Of a DNA stretch of 64,000 bases, positions 34,601 to 42,596 are shown one piece after another. Position 1 is the first letter of the stretch, and every line of letters starts with the position of its first letter. The stretch covers positions 1 through 64,000 of the forward strand of contig SFEX01000003.1 of NCBI GenBank assembly GCA_004557075.1, given 5' to 3'. This stretch comes from Clostridiales bacterium. Its GTDB lineage: Bacteria; Bacillota; Clostridia; Oscillospirales; Oscillospiraceae. Below the pieces are notes generated by a model. It was not told the DNA's origin. It saw only the letters and a list, made by a program, of their open reading frames with translations, and did no database searches. A program made the position numbers and the translations under genes.

Positions 34601-34819
34601 TGTATTTACCTTGGAAATGTCAAACCATATGTATTTAAGGTCTGAGCTGTTGGCATTTTCAGCCTCTATCGTGAACGTCGCAGTATCACCTACGTCAACG
34701 CTCACATCCTTAGGCTGCGTTTTGATGGTTGTGTCTCCAAGTCCTGCCAGAGCCCCCACCGGCATAAGTGAGACAAGCAGCACCAAAACAATCAGCAAGC
34801 TGAGAATACGTTTCTTCAT
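31688..34819 (-). CDS. Large SLH-domain surface protein with cysteine-pair repeats
   Basis: The protein has 1043 residues. A signal peptide ends near GALAG. An Ig-like domain follows (IKTQPKDVSVDVGDTATFTI). Then come more than ten repeats of a short module with paired CxxC, such as HYACETCGQAFTDKDG, HWYCDSCDKYFTDAAGT and YYYCDGCKDYFSDAAG, rather like ribbon-type surface repeats. The last ~185 residues contain three SLH domains (YYEHVLWAYYYNPQITAGTD; FRPHAQVTRAEFVTFLWRYY; YGHDDFQPNKVCSRWQVVTF) that bind the pyruvylated cell wall polymer. It is exported and wall-anchored; the ligand is unknown. Monocistronic. Confidence 0.85.
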   Translation of the reverse strand: MKKRILSLLIVLVLLVSLMPVGALAGLGDTTIKTQPKDVSVDVGDTATFTIEAENANSSDLKYIWFDISKVNTDNITSFGSFIDEAKKVMLSDKPTLELKVTADMDGMTIRCAVYYESGRLIKLFHDLTLSDEATINIKPEECAEHSIQKIEATAATCAKEGNIEYYHCTVCDRYYLDADGVYETTLEACAVPKLTTHDNIVLVDAKDATCCEKGCIEHYACETCGQAFTDKDGSAMLDNSVVELAIDPANHSNLVHKDAVPSTCCEQGTIEHWYCDSCDKYFTDAAGTEQISKLKLDVDRDKTNHSNLVYYPPKAATCKEDGNIPYYYCDGCKDYFSDAAGTKEITHASTVLGKLDHKYIWKAFESDGVEYHAQECSMCGDLKNTGSHTGGEAYCHGRAVCDVCGFEYGQIDPDNHIHTERQIIVEPTPEKDGLCNIYCTDCKKIVEENVALPYADVCEHELVKVEEVPAKCEKCPDAEGVKEHYKCLKCGAIFTDADGKNAVSDMSELTIEPLKHYNAKVQTWASDKDGHWRVCKYCDYRYPDTYGTHTVLDTTKPTCCSGHVCIVCQHDDGERDPENHSGGTELVGVCEPEGNKPGYTGDTKCLGCGEIIEHGRSYYTACPDGCASHLKFVPAVEKTCTEDGVKAHYICEKCGNFYLDEKATVPTDDAGIVEPCTGHDLHPGKDAISSVNITDLLKNLDITTEDIANMIKNGDFSSVQDITIDSLLAKIKIKDIDHCHDNESHWLGCQRCGKTLEDLRPELEKNGIIINERWYQLSAKQAHSGGQADCTNKAICDECGEAYGDFGGHRYDAVVTAPTCTEKGYTTHTCSGCKESYVDSYVPAAGHKISKGMCTVCKQTFKNPFYDVASDSIYYEHVLWAYYYNPQITAGTDATHFSPSATCTRGQVVTFLWRAAGRPQPIGSGAGFSDVSNSGPCQPYYTAILWASENGITNGYSDGTFRPHAQVTRAEFVTFLWRYYGQPTPSNLNNPFVDVNPNSVFYRAIIWAAEQGITLGYGHDDFQPNKVCSRWQVVTFLHRAMS

Positions 34820-35035
34820 ATTGTTTCTCCTTTTTCGTAAATGTTGCTCCTATTATTGCTATTATATAATCACAAAATCTTTATTACAAGTGTTTGAATA
34901 TTGGTAATTATAACATATTTGCTGTATCAATTTTGTGCAACAATTATAATTATATAGTACTTCTTCGATAAAAATCGCTAAAGTTTTTTTGAAAAAACCT
35001 ATTGACAAACTGCTGAGCCGGTGCTATATTAGCTG

Positions 35036-35303
35036 CATTGAAACCGTTGAGTAAGAGTAAGTAAGTTATCCGGAAGCTCACAGAGAGCCGCTGATGCTGG
35101 GAATGCGGCAGCCGAACGATTACTGAATGGACTTACGAGGGCAAGCCGAAAGTTTTTCGAGTAGGGGCGACGGAGGCTCACCGTTAAAAGAGCAGGCGTA
35201 TGTCAGTACGCACTGAGTGGGCGCAATATGCGTCAAGCCGGGTGGCACCGCAGGAGATATTTATGCTCCTGTCCCTGCAAAGTTGTGGGGACAGGAGCTT
35301 TTT
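35036..35303 (+). ncRNA. T-box riboswitch, tryptophan specifier
   Basis: The leader has the AGAGAG bulge motif (35080-35086), a GCTG-rich terminal-loop region, a specifier TGG at 35128-35130 followed by A, and the T-box itself GGGTGGCACCGC (35240-35251). The terminator GCTCCTGTCC...GGACAGGAGC plus T-run is at 35264-35303. UGG is the Trp codon, matching the downstream TrpB-like gene. Uncharged tRNA-Trp would stabilise the antiterminator and open the gene. Confidence 0.92.
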
Positions 35304-35351
35304 GTTGCCCTTGTCTCCGAAAAAATCATCTTTGAAAAGGAGAAAAAGAAA

Positions 35352-36725
35352 ATGAACGAACAGAAAGTACCGTACAAGATCTATCTTGATGAGGACGAGA
35401 TGCCCCGTCAGTATTTAAACCTCAAGGCTTTCATGAAGGATAAGCCGGAGCCCATGCTCAATCCGGGAACCCTCAAGCCCGTCACCAAGGACGACCTCAC
35501 CCCCGTTTTCTGCGAGGCCTGCGTGGATCAGGAGCTGAACGATACCGATAAGTATATCGATATCCCGAAGCCCGTTTTTGATTTTTACAGGATGTACCGT
35601 CCGTCGCCCACCGTCAGAGCCTACAACCTTGAGAAATATCTCGATACCCCCGCTGAGATATACTACAAATTTGAGGGCACCAACACCTCCGGCAGCCACA
35701 AGCTCAACTCCGCTGTTCCCCAGGTATACTACGCCAAGGAGCAGGGTATAACCAGCCTTACTACCGAGACCGGTGCAGGCCAGTGGGGCACTGCCCTCGC
35801 CATGGCCGGCGGCTATTTCGGCATGAACGTGAAGGTATACATGGTCAAGGTATCCTCCGAGCAGAAGCCGCACCGCAAGGCGGTCATGGAGACCTACGGC
35901 GCAAGCGTTATCGCCTCTCCCTCCAACACCACCGCAGTCGGCAGGAAGATAAACGAGGAGAACCCCGGCACCGGCGGCAGCCTCGGCTGCGCTATCTCCG
36001 AGGCCGTTGAGGTAGCGGTCACGAGTGAGAATACCCGCTACGTTCTCGGCAGCGTTATGGATCACGTTCTCATGCATCAGAGCATCATCGGTCTTGAGAC
36101 GAAGGCCGCACTGGATAAATACGGCATTCAGCCCGACGTTATTATCGGTTGCGTCGGCGGCGGTTCAAACTTCGGCGGCGTTATAGCCCCCTTCATGGCA
36201 GACCGGCTCGAGGGCAAGAACAACATTGAGTTTATAGCAGTTGAGCCTGCAAGCTGCCCCACCCTCACCCGCGGCACCTACGCATACGACTTCGGCGATA
36301 TCGGCAAGACCACTCCGCTTATCAAGATGTACACCCTCGGCAGCGGCTTCATGCCCTCCCCCAACCACGCCGGCGGCCTGCGCTACCACGGCATGAACAG
36401 CATCGTATCCAAGCTCTGCCACGACGGATACATCAAACCCATCAGCTACGAACAGACCCAGGTGTTCAAGGCGGCAAAGGAATTTGCCAGAGTTGAGGGC
36501 TACCTCCCCGCTCCCGAAAGCAGCCACGCGATCCGCGCCGCCATGGACGAGGCCATCCGCTGCCGTGAGACCGGCGAAAAGAAAAAGATTCTCTTCTGTC
36601 TCACCGGCACGGGCTATTTCGACATGACCGCGTATCAGTCCTACAACTCGGGCAAGATGACAGACTACATTCCCACCGACGAGGAGGTCGCAAAGGGCTT
36701 GGCTACCCTGCCCAAGGTCGACTGA
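35352..36725 (+). CDS. Tryptophan synthase beta chain, TrpB2 type
   Basis: From ATG 35352 (GGAGAAAAAG site) the product is 457 residues, the longer TrpB2 class. The PLP lysine is in NTSGSHKLNSAVPQ (near residue 106), with TETGAGQWGTALAMAG and the phosphate loop VGCVGGGSNFGG-type (IIGCVGGGSNFGGV). It makes tryptophan from indole and serine without a dedicated alpha subunit partner. No trpA or other trp gene is next to it. Regulation by a Trp T-box supports a tryptophan salvage role from indole. Confidence 0.93.
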   Translation: MNEQKVPYKIYLDEDEMPRQYLNLKAFMKDKPEPMLNPGTLKPVTKDDLTPVFCEACVDQELNDTDKYIDIPKPVFDFYRMYRPSPTVRAYNLEKYLDTPAEIYYKFEGTNTSGSHKLNSAVPQVYYAKEQGITSLTTETGAGQWGTALAMAGGYFGMNVKVYMVKVSSEQKPHRKAVMETYGASVIASPSNTTAVGRKINEENPGTGGSLGCAISEAVEVAVTSENTRYVLGSVMDHVLMHQSIIGLETKAALDKYGIQPDVIIGCVGGGSNFGGVIAPFMADRLEGKNNIEFIAVEPASCPTLTRGTYAYDFGDIGKTTPLIKMYTLGSGFMPSPNHAGGLRYHGMNSIVSKLCHDGYIKPISYEQTQVFKAAKEFARVEGYLPAPESSHAIRAAMDEAIRCRETGEKKKILFCLTGTGYFDMTAYQSYNSGKMTDYIPTDEEVAKGLATLPKVD

Positions 36726-36745
36726 ATAATTTTATATATAATAAT

Positions 36746-36780
36746 GTAAAAGTACGGCGCGAAATGCGCCGTACTTTTAC
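36746..36780. terminator. Bidirectional terminator
   Basis: GTAAAAGTACGGCGC-GAAAT-GCGCCGTACTTTTAC between convergent genes. Confidence 0.88.
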
Positions 36781-36784
36781 ATTA

Positions 36785-38338
36785 TTATTTCTTCAGCATC
36801 CCCCGAAGAACATGGGTTATGGGTGAACCGGCGACTTTTTTATACGGCTCACCGCTGAGCAGAAGCTGCTCCACCTTCAGCTCTCCGAGCCGCGTCTTAT
36901 CTATCGCATATGGATTTTCCGACAGTATTACCATATCCGCTATCTTGCCCTTTTCAAGACTGCCGCGCTCGGCTTCATCGAAGCTTGCGTAATAGCCGTT
37001 ATAGGTACACATGCGCAGCGCCTCAAAAACGCTAAGCGACTGCTCCGGGACGCTGTGGTTGCAGGCTTTGTATATCCAGCGAATGGGGTCGGGGTCTGTG
37101 CATGGGGCGTCGGAGCCTGCGGAAATAACAATGCCTCTGTCCATGAAATCGCGCAGGGGATTAAGTCTTGCGCTTCTTTCTCCGAGTATGCTGTCAAGGT
37201 AGCTGTCCGGCTCCTGCGGCCAGTTTATAAACGCACTCTGCACCGGCAGTACGATATGGTACTTTTCGCAGATATCCAGGCCCTCGGCTGTGGGCAGGCA
37301 GGCATGTATTATGCCGTGGCGGTGATTCTCTCTCGGATAGTCGTCTAAAGCGGCTTTGAGCGCCTGGGTTGCCTGTTGGAAAGCGTCGTCGCCGATAGCA
37401 TGCATCTCGATTTGCAGTCCAGCACGGTTCGCTCTCTTGCAGAACTCCGTTACTTCCTCGTCGGAATAATACAGCACGCCCTTGCTCTTTCCGTCCGAAT
37501 ACGGCTCAAGCATGGCGGCGTCCATCGAACCGAAGCAGCCGTCGAGAGCCGCAGCAAAGCATCCGCCTATACGCGGCAGCTTGCGCTTGAGGACTTTTTG
37601 AGTATCAAGCGTCTGGAAAAATACGCGAAGCTGCATTCCGTTTTTTAATCCTTCGCCCACCCAGCGCTCCATATCGACGTCTAAATCGCCGGGGAAGCCG
37701 ACGCCGCTTACCGTATGTATCATACCTATGCCCTTGGACGCCATGTAGTCGGCCGCTCGCTGCATATTTTTTATGAGCTTCAGCGGGGAGACGGAGTTTG
37801 TGACATAGTCCGAGACGGCGAAGAACGCCTCCTGATTCATCTCGCCCGTGTCTGGGTGGTAGCCGCGCAGGTCGGCTATCTTATAGCGCAGCTTATCAAG
37901 CAGCATGCTGTTTATAACGCAGGCATGGCCGTCGTACTTTACCATGAACAGCGGCTTATCCGGGCACACCGAGTCAAGCTCTTCGCGGCTTACAAGCCTT
38001 CCCTCGGCGACGAAATATGGCGACGCGCCAAAGCCGATTATGAATCTTTCCTTTGTCTCGGTAAGGTAGGCACGCAGCATATCCAAAATCTCCGTATTTG
38101 TCCTTGCCTCCATGACATTCAGCCCCGCGTGGAAAGTTGCAAAGCTTGCAAAGTGGATATGCGTATCGGCAAATGAGGGTATCAGCGCCCGATCGCCAAG
38201 CTCAACGCGCTTCCAATCCCGGAACTTCACCGGAAGCTCATTGCCCACATAAATAATTTTTCCCGCATCCTCAACGAGGTATTCTGCAACGGTATTCTCG
38301 CTGTCGCAGCATATTATTGCACCGTGATAGACCTTCAT
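36785..38338 (-). CDS. Amidohydrolase family protein, YtcJ-like
   Basis: This 517-residue Amidohydro_3 protein has the metal motif FADTHIHFASF (His about 60 and 62), EMHAIGDDAFQQATQAL, and the late Asp motif VISAGSDAPCTDPDPIRWIY. TNPYAIDKTRL-like ending (SENPYAIDKTRLGELKVEQL) is typical. It hydrolyses an unknown amide or similar bond. It stands alone; no upstream regulator visible. Confidence 0.85.
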   Translation of the reverse strand: MKVYHGAIICCDSENTVAEYLVEDAGKIIYVGNELPVKFRDWKRVELGDRALIPSFADTHIHFASFATFHAGLNVMEARTNTEILDMLRAYLTETKERFIIGFGASPYFVAEGRLVSREELDSVCPDKPLFMVKYDGHACVINSMLLDKLRYKIADLRGYHPDTGEMNQEAFFAVSDYVTNSVSPLKLIKNMQRAADYMASKGIGMIHTVSGVGFPGDLDVDMERWVGEGLKNGMQLRVFFQTLDTQKVLKRKLPRIGGCFAAALDGCFGSMDAAMLEPYSDGKSKGVLYYSDEEVTEFCKRANRAGLQIEMHAIGDDAFQQATQALKAALDDYPRENHRHGIIHACLPTAEGLDICEKYHIVLPVQSAFINWPQEPDSYLDSILGERSARLNPLRDFMDRGIVISAGSDAPCTDPDPIRWIYKACNHSVPEQSLSVFEALRMCTYNGYYASFDEAERGSLEKGKIADMVILSENPYAIDKTRLGELKVEQLLLSGEPYKKVAGSPITHVLRGMLKK

Positions 38339-38411
38339 AACTTACTCCTTTTTAATTTGTTAAATTAATTACTTTCAGTATGACACATTTTGCAGAAATG
38401 TCAAGAAAAAG

Positions 38412-38440
38412 CAGCGCACTATGCAGTGCGCTGTTTTTTC
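38412..38440. terminator. Terminator of the cobalamin-regulated operon (bidirectional)
   Basis: CAGCGCACT-ATGC-AGTGCGCTG has T-runs on both sides (plus TTTTTTC, minus CTTTTTCT). Confidence 0.88.
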
Positions 38441-38441
38441 A

Positions 38442-41057
38442 TTAACTTATTCCGTATTTGGTTTTTATCCTGTCAAGCTTATCGAGCATAGGTTCGGCAA
38501 CAAACCACAGTATGATCCACGTCGCCGCCGCGTGTACGCAGTCCATCGGGAAGCCGCTTATGTAGTATGCAAGAACGGTTTCCCAATTGAGAGTATGCGT
38601 CCAGATAAGCGCCGACGCGGGATTTACTATGCCTCCGTAGATAATAAGTGCGCACAGTGCGCCGAACACGCACAGGCTGCCTCGGCTCCTGCCACGCCGG
38701 AACACAAGCCCCGCTATAAAGCCGCTTATACCCATGGCAAACATCTGCCACGGCGTCCACGGCCCCTGTCCGAACATTATATTCGACGCCAGCATCGTCA
38801 TCGAGCCTACAAGAAAGCCGCTCTCGGCGCCGAGCGCCGCGCCGGTGATTATGGTTATCGCCATAACGGGCTTAAACTGCGGCAGCATGAACAGCGCCGC
38901 GCGTCCCGCCACGCCGATCGCACACAGTACGGCGAAGATGACAAGCTCCCGCGCCTGGGGCTTTCTGCCCTCAAAGGCCATGAAAAACGGCAGCATCATC
39001 TCAAGCAGGATGAGCAGGGATATGAAGTAATATTTCCTGCCGTCTAAATAATACGCGCCGACAAACAGCGTCAGCGGGATAAGCAGGAGCACAAGCGCGC
39101 AGCTCAGCTTTGTTCTTGCACCGAGACGGCGCTTTTCGGTAACGATCCGAGCGCTGCCGCTCCCGCGGCTCATGCACAGTGCAAATATAATAAGCGCTGC
39201 GCAAAAGATAAGATACAGCGCGGCTTTCTCCGGCGTCGCTGCCGTTATTCCGTCGGCGGTGATAAGCTCCGTCATGTCCGCATCCGCAATAAAGCTTATG
39301 AAAAGCCCTAATGCAGCGATACCCGAAATGACTGAGAGTATTCTGCGCCACAGCGGTAGCTTAGGCTTCGTACCCTGCGGCGCTTTATCTGGCGGCTTAA
39401 CCGGTACGGCGGTTTCCTCCGCATTTTCCGAAAACGCCCCCTCGCCTCCGACGGCGTAAATAAGCTCCTCCGCTGTGACGGCATTTGGGATAAGCTCACG
39501 CGCCATTCGGTTTGCCGCGCTGGTGTAAAAGCTGCCGCCGGAAAAAAATTCGCGCGGCGCAGCCTCTGCAATTATGCAGCCGTCAAAAAGCATGGCGCAG
39601 CGATGAGAAAAGCGCGCGCAAAACTCAACATCGTGGCTAACGATGATAACCGCTCTTCCCCGCTTTGCCAGCTCGTCGAGTATTCCGGCAAGGCTGCGCG
39701 CAAAGGGCGCGTCAAGTCCCTTGGTCGGCTCGTCCAGCAGGATGATATCAGGCTCCGTGAGCAGCACTTTTGCAAGCGCGGCTCGCTGCTGCTCACCGCC
39801 GGACAGGTCATAAGGGTGCCGCTCAAGCAGCCCGCCAAGGCGGCACAGCGCCGACACCCGCTCAAGCTTGCAGTTTATTTCATCCTCCGGGGTATTTGAT
39901 TTAAATATCTCTAATAGATCCTGACGCACCGTTTTCCCGACAAATAACGTCTGCGGGTTTTGAGGAAGAAAGCCTATCCTGCCGCTGACGCGTATATCGC
40001 CCCTTTGCGGCGTGGCAATTCCCGCCAGCAGCTTCAGACAGGTGGTCTTTCCCGCTCCGTTACCGCCGAGGATGGCTAATATCTCGCCCTTTTTCACCGT
40101 GAGCGACAGTCCACTGATAACGTCCGGCTGGCCCTTCCCGTAGCTGTACCACAGTTCCCTGGCCTCAAGTGCAGGTTCAAGCGGATAGCTTAGTTTTTCT
40201 CCGTCCGGGAGCTTGCGAAGCTCATGCCCGGCGCTGTACTCTTCCAGCCAGCGCTTACCCTCGCGCACGGTCAAAGGGCAGTCGCTCCCGCTTTCGACCG
40301 ACGCCCACACGCGCATGGCAACAGGCATGGACATAAACAGCTCACTGCTCTTATCCTTTAGTTTCGCACCGACATCGCGCGGCGCGCCCTCAGCCTCTAT
40401 CCTTCCCCTGTCGAGCACTACGGCTCTGTCCGCCATCGGCAGAACCTCCTCCAGCCGGTGCTCAGTAATGATAACCGTGGTACCAAGCTCGCGGTTTATC
40501 CGCTCCAGTGCCGACAGGAAGCTTGATGCCGCAATGGGGTCTAACTGCCCCGTAGGTTCGTCGAGGATGAGCACGCTCGGCTGTAAGGTCATGACCGAGG
40601 CCAGATTCAAAAGCTGCTTCTGCCCTCCCGACAGCTCTGCCACGTTCTTGTGAAACCAGTCCTCCATGCCGAAAAAGCTCGCCATTTCCGCCGTCCTGCG
40701 GCGCATAGTCTGTCTGTCATAGCCGAGGCTTTCCATGCCAAAGGCAAGCTCATGCCACACCTTATCCGTAACTATCTGGTTTTCGGGGTTCTGGAATACA
40801 AAGCCTATCTTCTGCGCCTGCTCGCGGCGGTCAAGCTCTTCGAGAGGTTTTCCCTCAAAAAGTATATCCCCGCTTTTTATACCATGCGGGGCCAGCTCCG
40901 GCTTGAGCTGCCGCAGTAGCGTGGATTTGCCGCTTCCGGATGGGCCGCAGATGACAACAAACTCGCCCTTATGGATGCTGAGGCTTATATTATCTATCGC
41001 ATTTTCCCGCTGCCCCGGATACATAAAGCTCAGGCTGCGGATCTCAAATGTTTCCAT
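38442..41057 (-). CDS. ECF transporter triple fusion: EcfA-EcfA'-S component
   Basis: The protein has 871 residues. Domain 1 ATPase: Walker A GPSGSGKST (38-46), signature LSGGQ (142-146), Walker B LILDEP (163-168). Domain 2 ATPase: GGNGAGKTT (331-339), LSGGE (418-422), IILLDEP (438-444). A linker with extra membrane segments follows (about 572-690), then an S component (about 701-871) with GQGPWTPWQMFAMG at 763-776. It overlaps ecfT by 28 nt. All of it lies downstream of a cobalamin riboswitch, so corrinoid is the likely substrate. Fusion of both ATPases and the S component in one chain is unusual. Both nucleotide-binding domains look intact. Confidence 0.88.
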   Translation of the reverse strand: METFEIRSLSFMYPGQRENAIDNISLSIHKGEFVVICGPSGSGKSTLLRQLKPELAPHGIKSGDILFEGKPLEELDRREQAQKIGFVFQNPENQIVTDKVWHELAFGMESLGYDRQTMRRRTAEMASFFGMEDWFHKNVAELSGGQKQLLNLASVMTLQPSVLILDEPTGQLDPIAASSFLSALERINRELGTTVIITEHRLEEVLPMADRAVVLDRGRIEAEGAPRDVGAKLKDKSSELFMSMPVAMRVWASVESGSDCPLTVREGKRWLEEYSAGHELRKLPDGEKLSYPLEPALEARELWYSYGKGQPDVISGLSLTVKKGEILAILGGNGAGKTTCLKLLAGIATPQRGDIRVSGRIGFLPQNPQTLFVGKTVRQDLLEIFKSNTPEDEINCKLERVSALCRLGGLLERHPYDLSGGEQQRAALAKVLLTEPDIILLDEPTKGLDAPFARSLAGILDELAKRGRAVIIVSHDVEFCARFSHRCAMLFDGCIIAEAAPREFFSGGSFYTSAANRMARELIPNAVTAEELIYAVGGEGAFSENAEETAVPVKPPDKAPQGTKPKLPLWRRILSVISGIAALGLFISFIADADMTELITADGITAATPEKAALYLIFCAALIIFALCMSRGSGSARIVTEKRRLGARTKLSCALVLLLIPLTLFVGAYYLDGRKYYFISLLILLEMMLPFFMAFEGRKPQARELVIFAVLCAIGVAGRAALFMLPQFKPVMAITIITGAALGAESGFLVGSMTMLASNIMFGQGPWTPWQMFAMGISGFIAGLVFRRGRSRGSLCVFGALCALIIYGGIVNPASALIWTHTLNWETVLAYYISGFPMDCVHAAATWIILWFVAEPMLDKLDRIKTKYGIS

Positions 41058-41887
41058 TTTTCATCCTCCGTGGCGTCAAGAATAAGCGGGGTCAGGCACA
41101 GCAGGAGATACGCCAGCATAAAGCTTATCTGAAACGCCCCCGACTGTGCGCCGAAAATTGTGGGGTAGTAATGAAACTCCATGCCGCCCACGGCCCAGCC
41201 GCAGACTATGTAAAAGCCGCACAGCAGCAGCCATACGAGAGCGCATTTATCTCTGCCGTCAAGACGGTATATTGAAAACGCCGTTCTGCCGCTCAGGCCA
41301 TAGCCCCGGCTTTTCATACTGTCGGCCGTTTCAACGCTGCTCTCAAGCGACCATGTTATCATTATAGATACTATAGACGCAGCTTTTTTTAGTCGCTCGG
41401 CAATGCTGCCCTCGGACACGTCGCGGCCTATGCAGCGCTGCGCATCATTCACCTCACGAAACCTGGCTTTGAACCTCGGCACAAGGCGAAACGTCATGCT
41501 GAGCACCAGCGACATGGCTGGTATCACGCGCCCGAAAAGATAGACGAATTTATCCGTTGTCATCACGGCGTTAAAGCACGAAAACCAAATGATCACCGCC
41601 GCTAACATCGCGGCCGCAGCCACGCCGTAAACTATGCTCTCAAGCGTCAGCGGATTGCCGGAGGGCAGGTACGCTAATATCGTGACGCCCGCATGGCTGA
41701 ACGCGGGATTTATGAGAGCGATAAACAGCGTCATGGGCAGTATAAATTTCATCTGTGCCCTCAGTCCCTCACCTCCGCACAGCTTAACGCTGTACACAGC
41801 CGAGCACAGCAGCGAGATTGCAAGATAAACCGGGTGCATGAAGAACATTGAAAACACGAGCACCAGCGCAAAGTACAGGAAATTCAC
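41030..41887 (-). CDS. ecfT: ECF transporter transmembrane subunit EcfT
   Basis: This 285-residue membrane protein has about six segments and the EcfT coupling motif ADSMKSRGYGLSGRT (Ala-x-x-x-Arg-Gly type), with a second charged region RFKARFREVNDAQRCIGRD that contacts the ATPases. It couples the ATPase pair to the S component, all three of which are fused in the next gene. 65 nt separate it from the DUF4430 gene upstream; no terminator in between. Confidence 0.87.
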   Translation of the reverse strand: MNFLYFALVLVFSMFFMHPVYLAISLLCSAVYSVKLCGGEGLRAQMKFILPMTLFIALINPAFSHAGVTILAYLPSGNPLTLESIVYGVAAAAMLAAVIIWFSCFNAVMTTDKFVYLFGRVIPAMSLVLSMTFRLVPRFKARFREVNDAQRCIGRDVSEGSIAERLKKAASIVSIMITWSLESSVETADSMKSRGYGLSGRTAFSIYRLDGRDKCALVWLLLCGFYIVCGWAVGGMEFHYYPTIFGAQSGAFQISFMLAYLLLCLTPLILDATEDEKWKHLRSAA

Positions 41888-41952
41888 AGCAGGATGGCAT
41901 TTTGAAAAAGTATCTGCGTTTTTAATATTGCATCACCACCAATATTGCTGAC

Positions 41953-42594
41953 TCATACACCGCCATAGCTGCTTTTATCAGTAGAATATACCCAGCAGAT
42001 CACATCGCCGTCGCTGAGCTCATAGCGCGAGCAGCCGTAGTTTGGGAACCAGCCGTTTACGCTGTACAGCCAGCCCGACTGCTCGCCAGCGTCGAACTCG
42101 TACAGGTTTCCTATGCCCTCTATATACGCGCTGTTGTATCCCGCCGTGCTGCTGGACTCCATGTGTATGCCGTTTTCCATGCACACACGTCTTAGCACGT
42201 CGAACACGCTCTCGCCCTCTGTAAATGTAACGGTAACGGGGCTTAGCATCCACCCGCTTTCGGGTACGATTGCCGCCACCTCGGGCGCACAGCTATCAAG
42301 GCTTGACAGCAGCTCCGCGCATGATATGGATATTGTGCAGCTATATACCACCTCACCTTTTTCTGTGTCCTGTGGATCCACAGGGGCAGGATGGTCAGGC
42401 TTTTCACTTTCTGATGTTTTCTCCGGCGCGGAGCTTTCATCCGGCAAAGCTGTCTGAGCAGGTATTTCGGAAGTAGTTTTTACTGCATCGTCGTTTTTCT
42501 CGGGGCTGTCTCCGCCGAGGAAGAAAGCCGCCGCAAGCACAGCCACGATAATTATCGCGGCTATTGCTTTCCATATGTTCCTTTTACGGCTCAT
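41953..42594 (-). CDS. Membrane-anchored DUF4430 (transcobalamin C-terminal-like) protein
   Basis: This 213-residue protein has an N-terminal membrane segment (IWKAIAAIIIVAVLAAAFFL), no lipobox, and a Ser/Pro/Glu linker (35-80). The DUF4430 domain contains TFTEGESVFDVLRRVCMENG, GIGNLYEFDAGEQSGWLYSV and NGWFPNYGCSRYELSDGDVI with CWVY. DUF4430 corresponds to the C-terminal beta domain of intrinsic factor and transcobalamin, which closes over cobalamin. The gene starts 2 nt after the stop of the SLH/alpha-alpha protein, so they are coupled. It would sit on the outer face of the membrane beside the ECF importer. Confidence 0.82.
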   Translation of the reverse strand: MSRKRNIWKAIAAIIIVAVLAAAFFLGGDSPEKNDDAVKTTSEIPAQTALPDESSAPEKTSESEKPDHPAPVDPQDTEKGEVVYSCTISISCAELLSSLDSCAPEVAAIVPESGWMLSPVTVTFTEGESVFDVLRRVCMENGIHMESSSTAGYNSAYIEGIGNLYEFDAGEQSGWLYSVNGWFPNYGCSRYELSDGDVICWVYSTDKSSYGGV

Positions 42595-42596
42595 AT

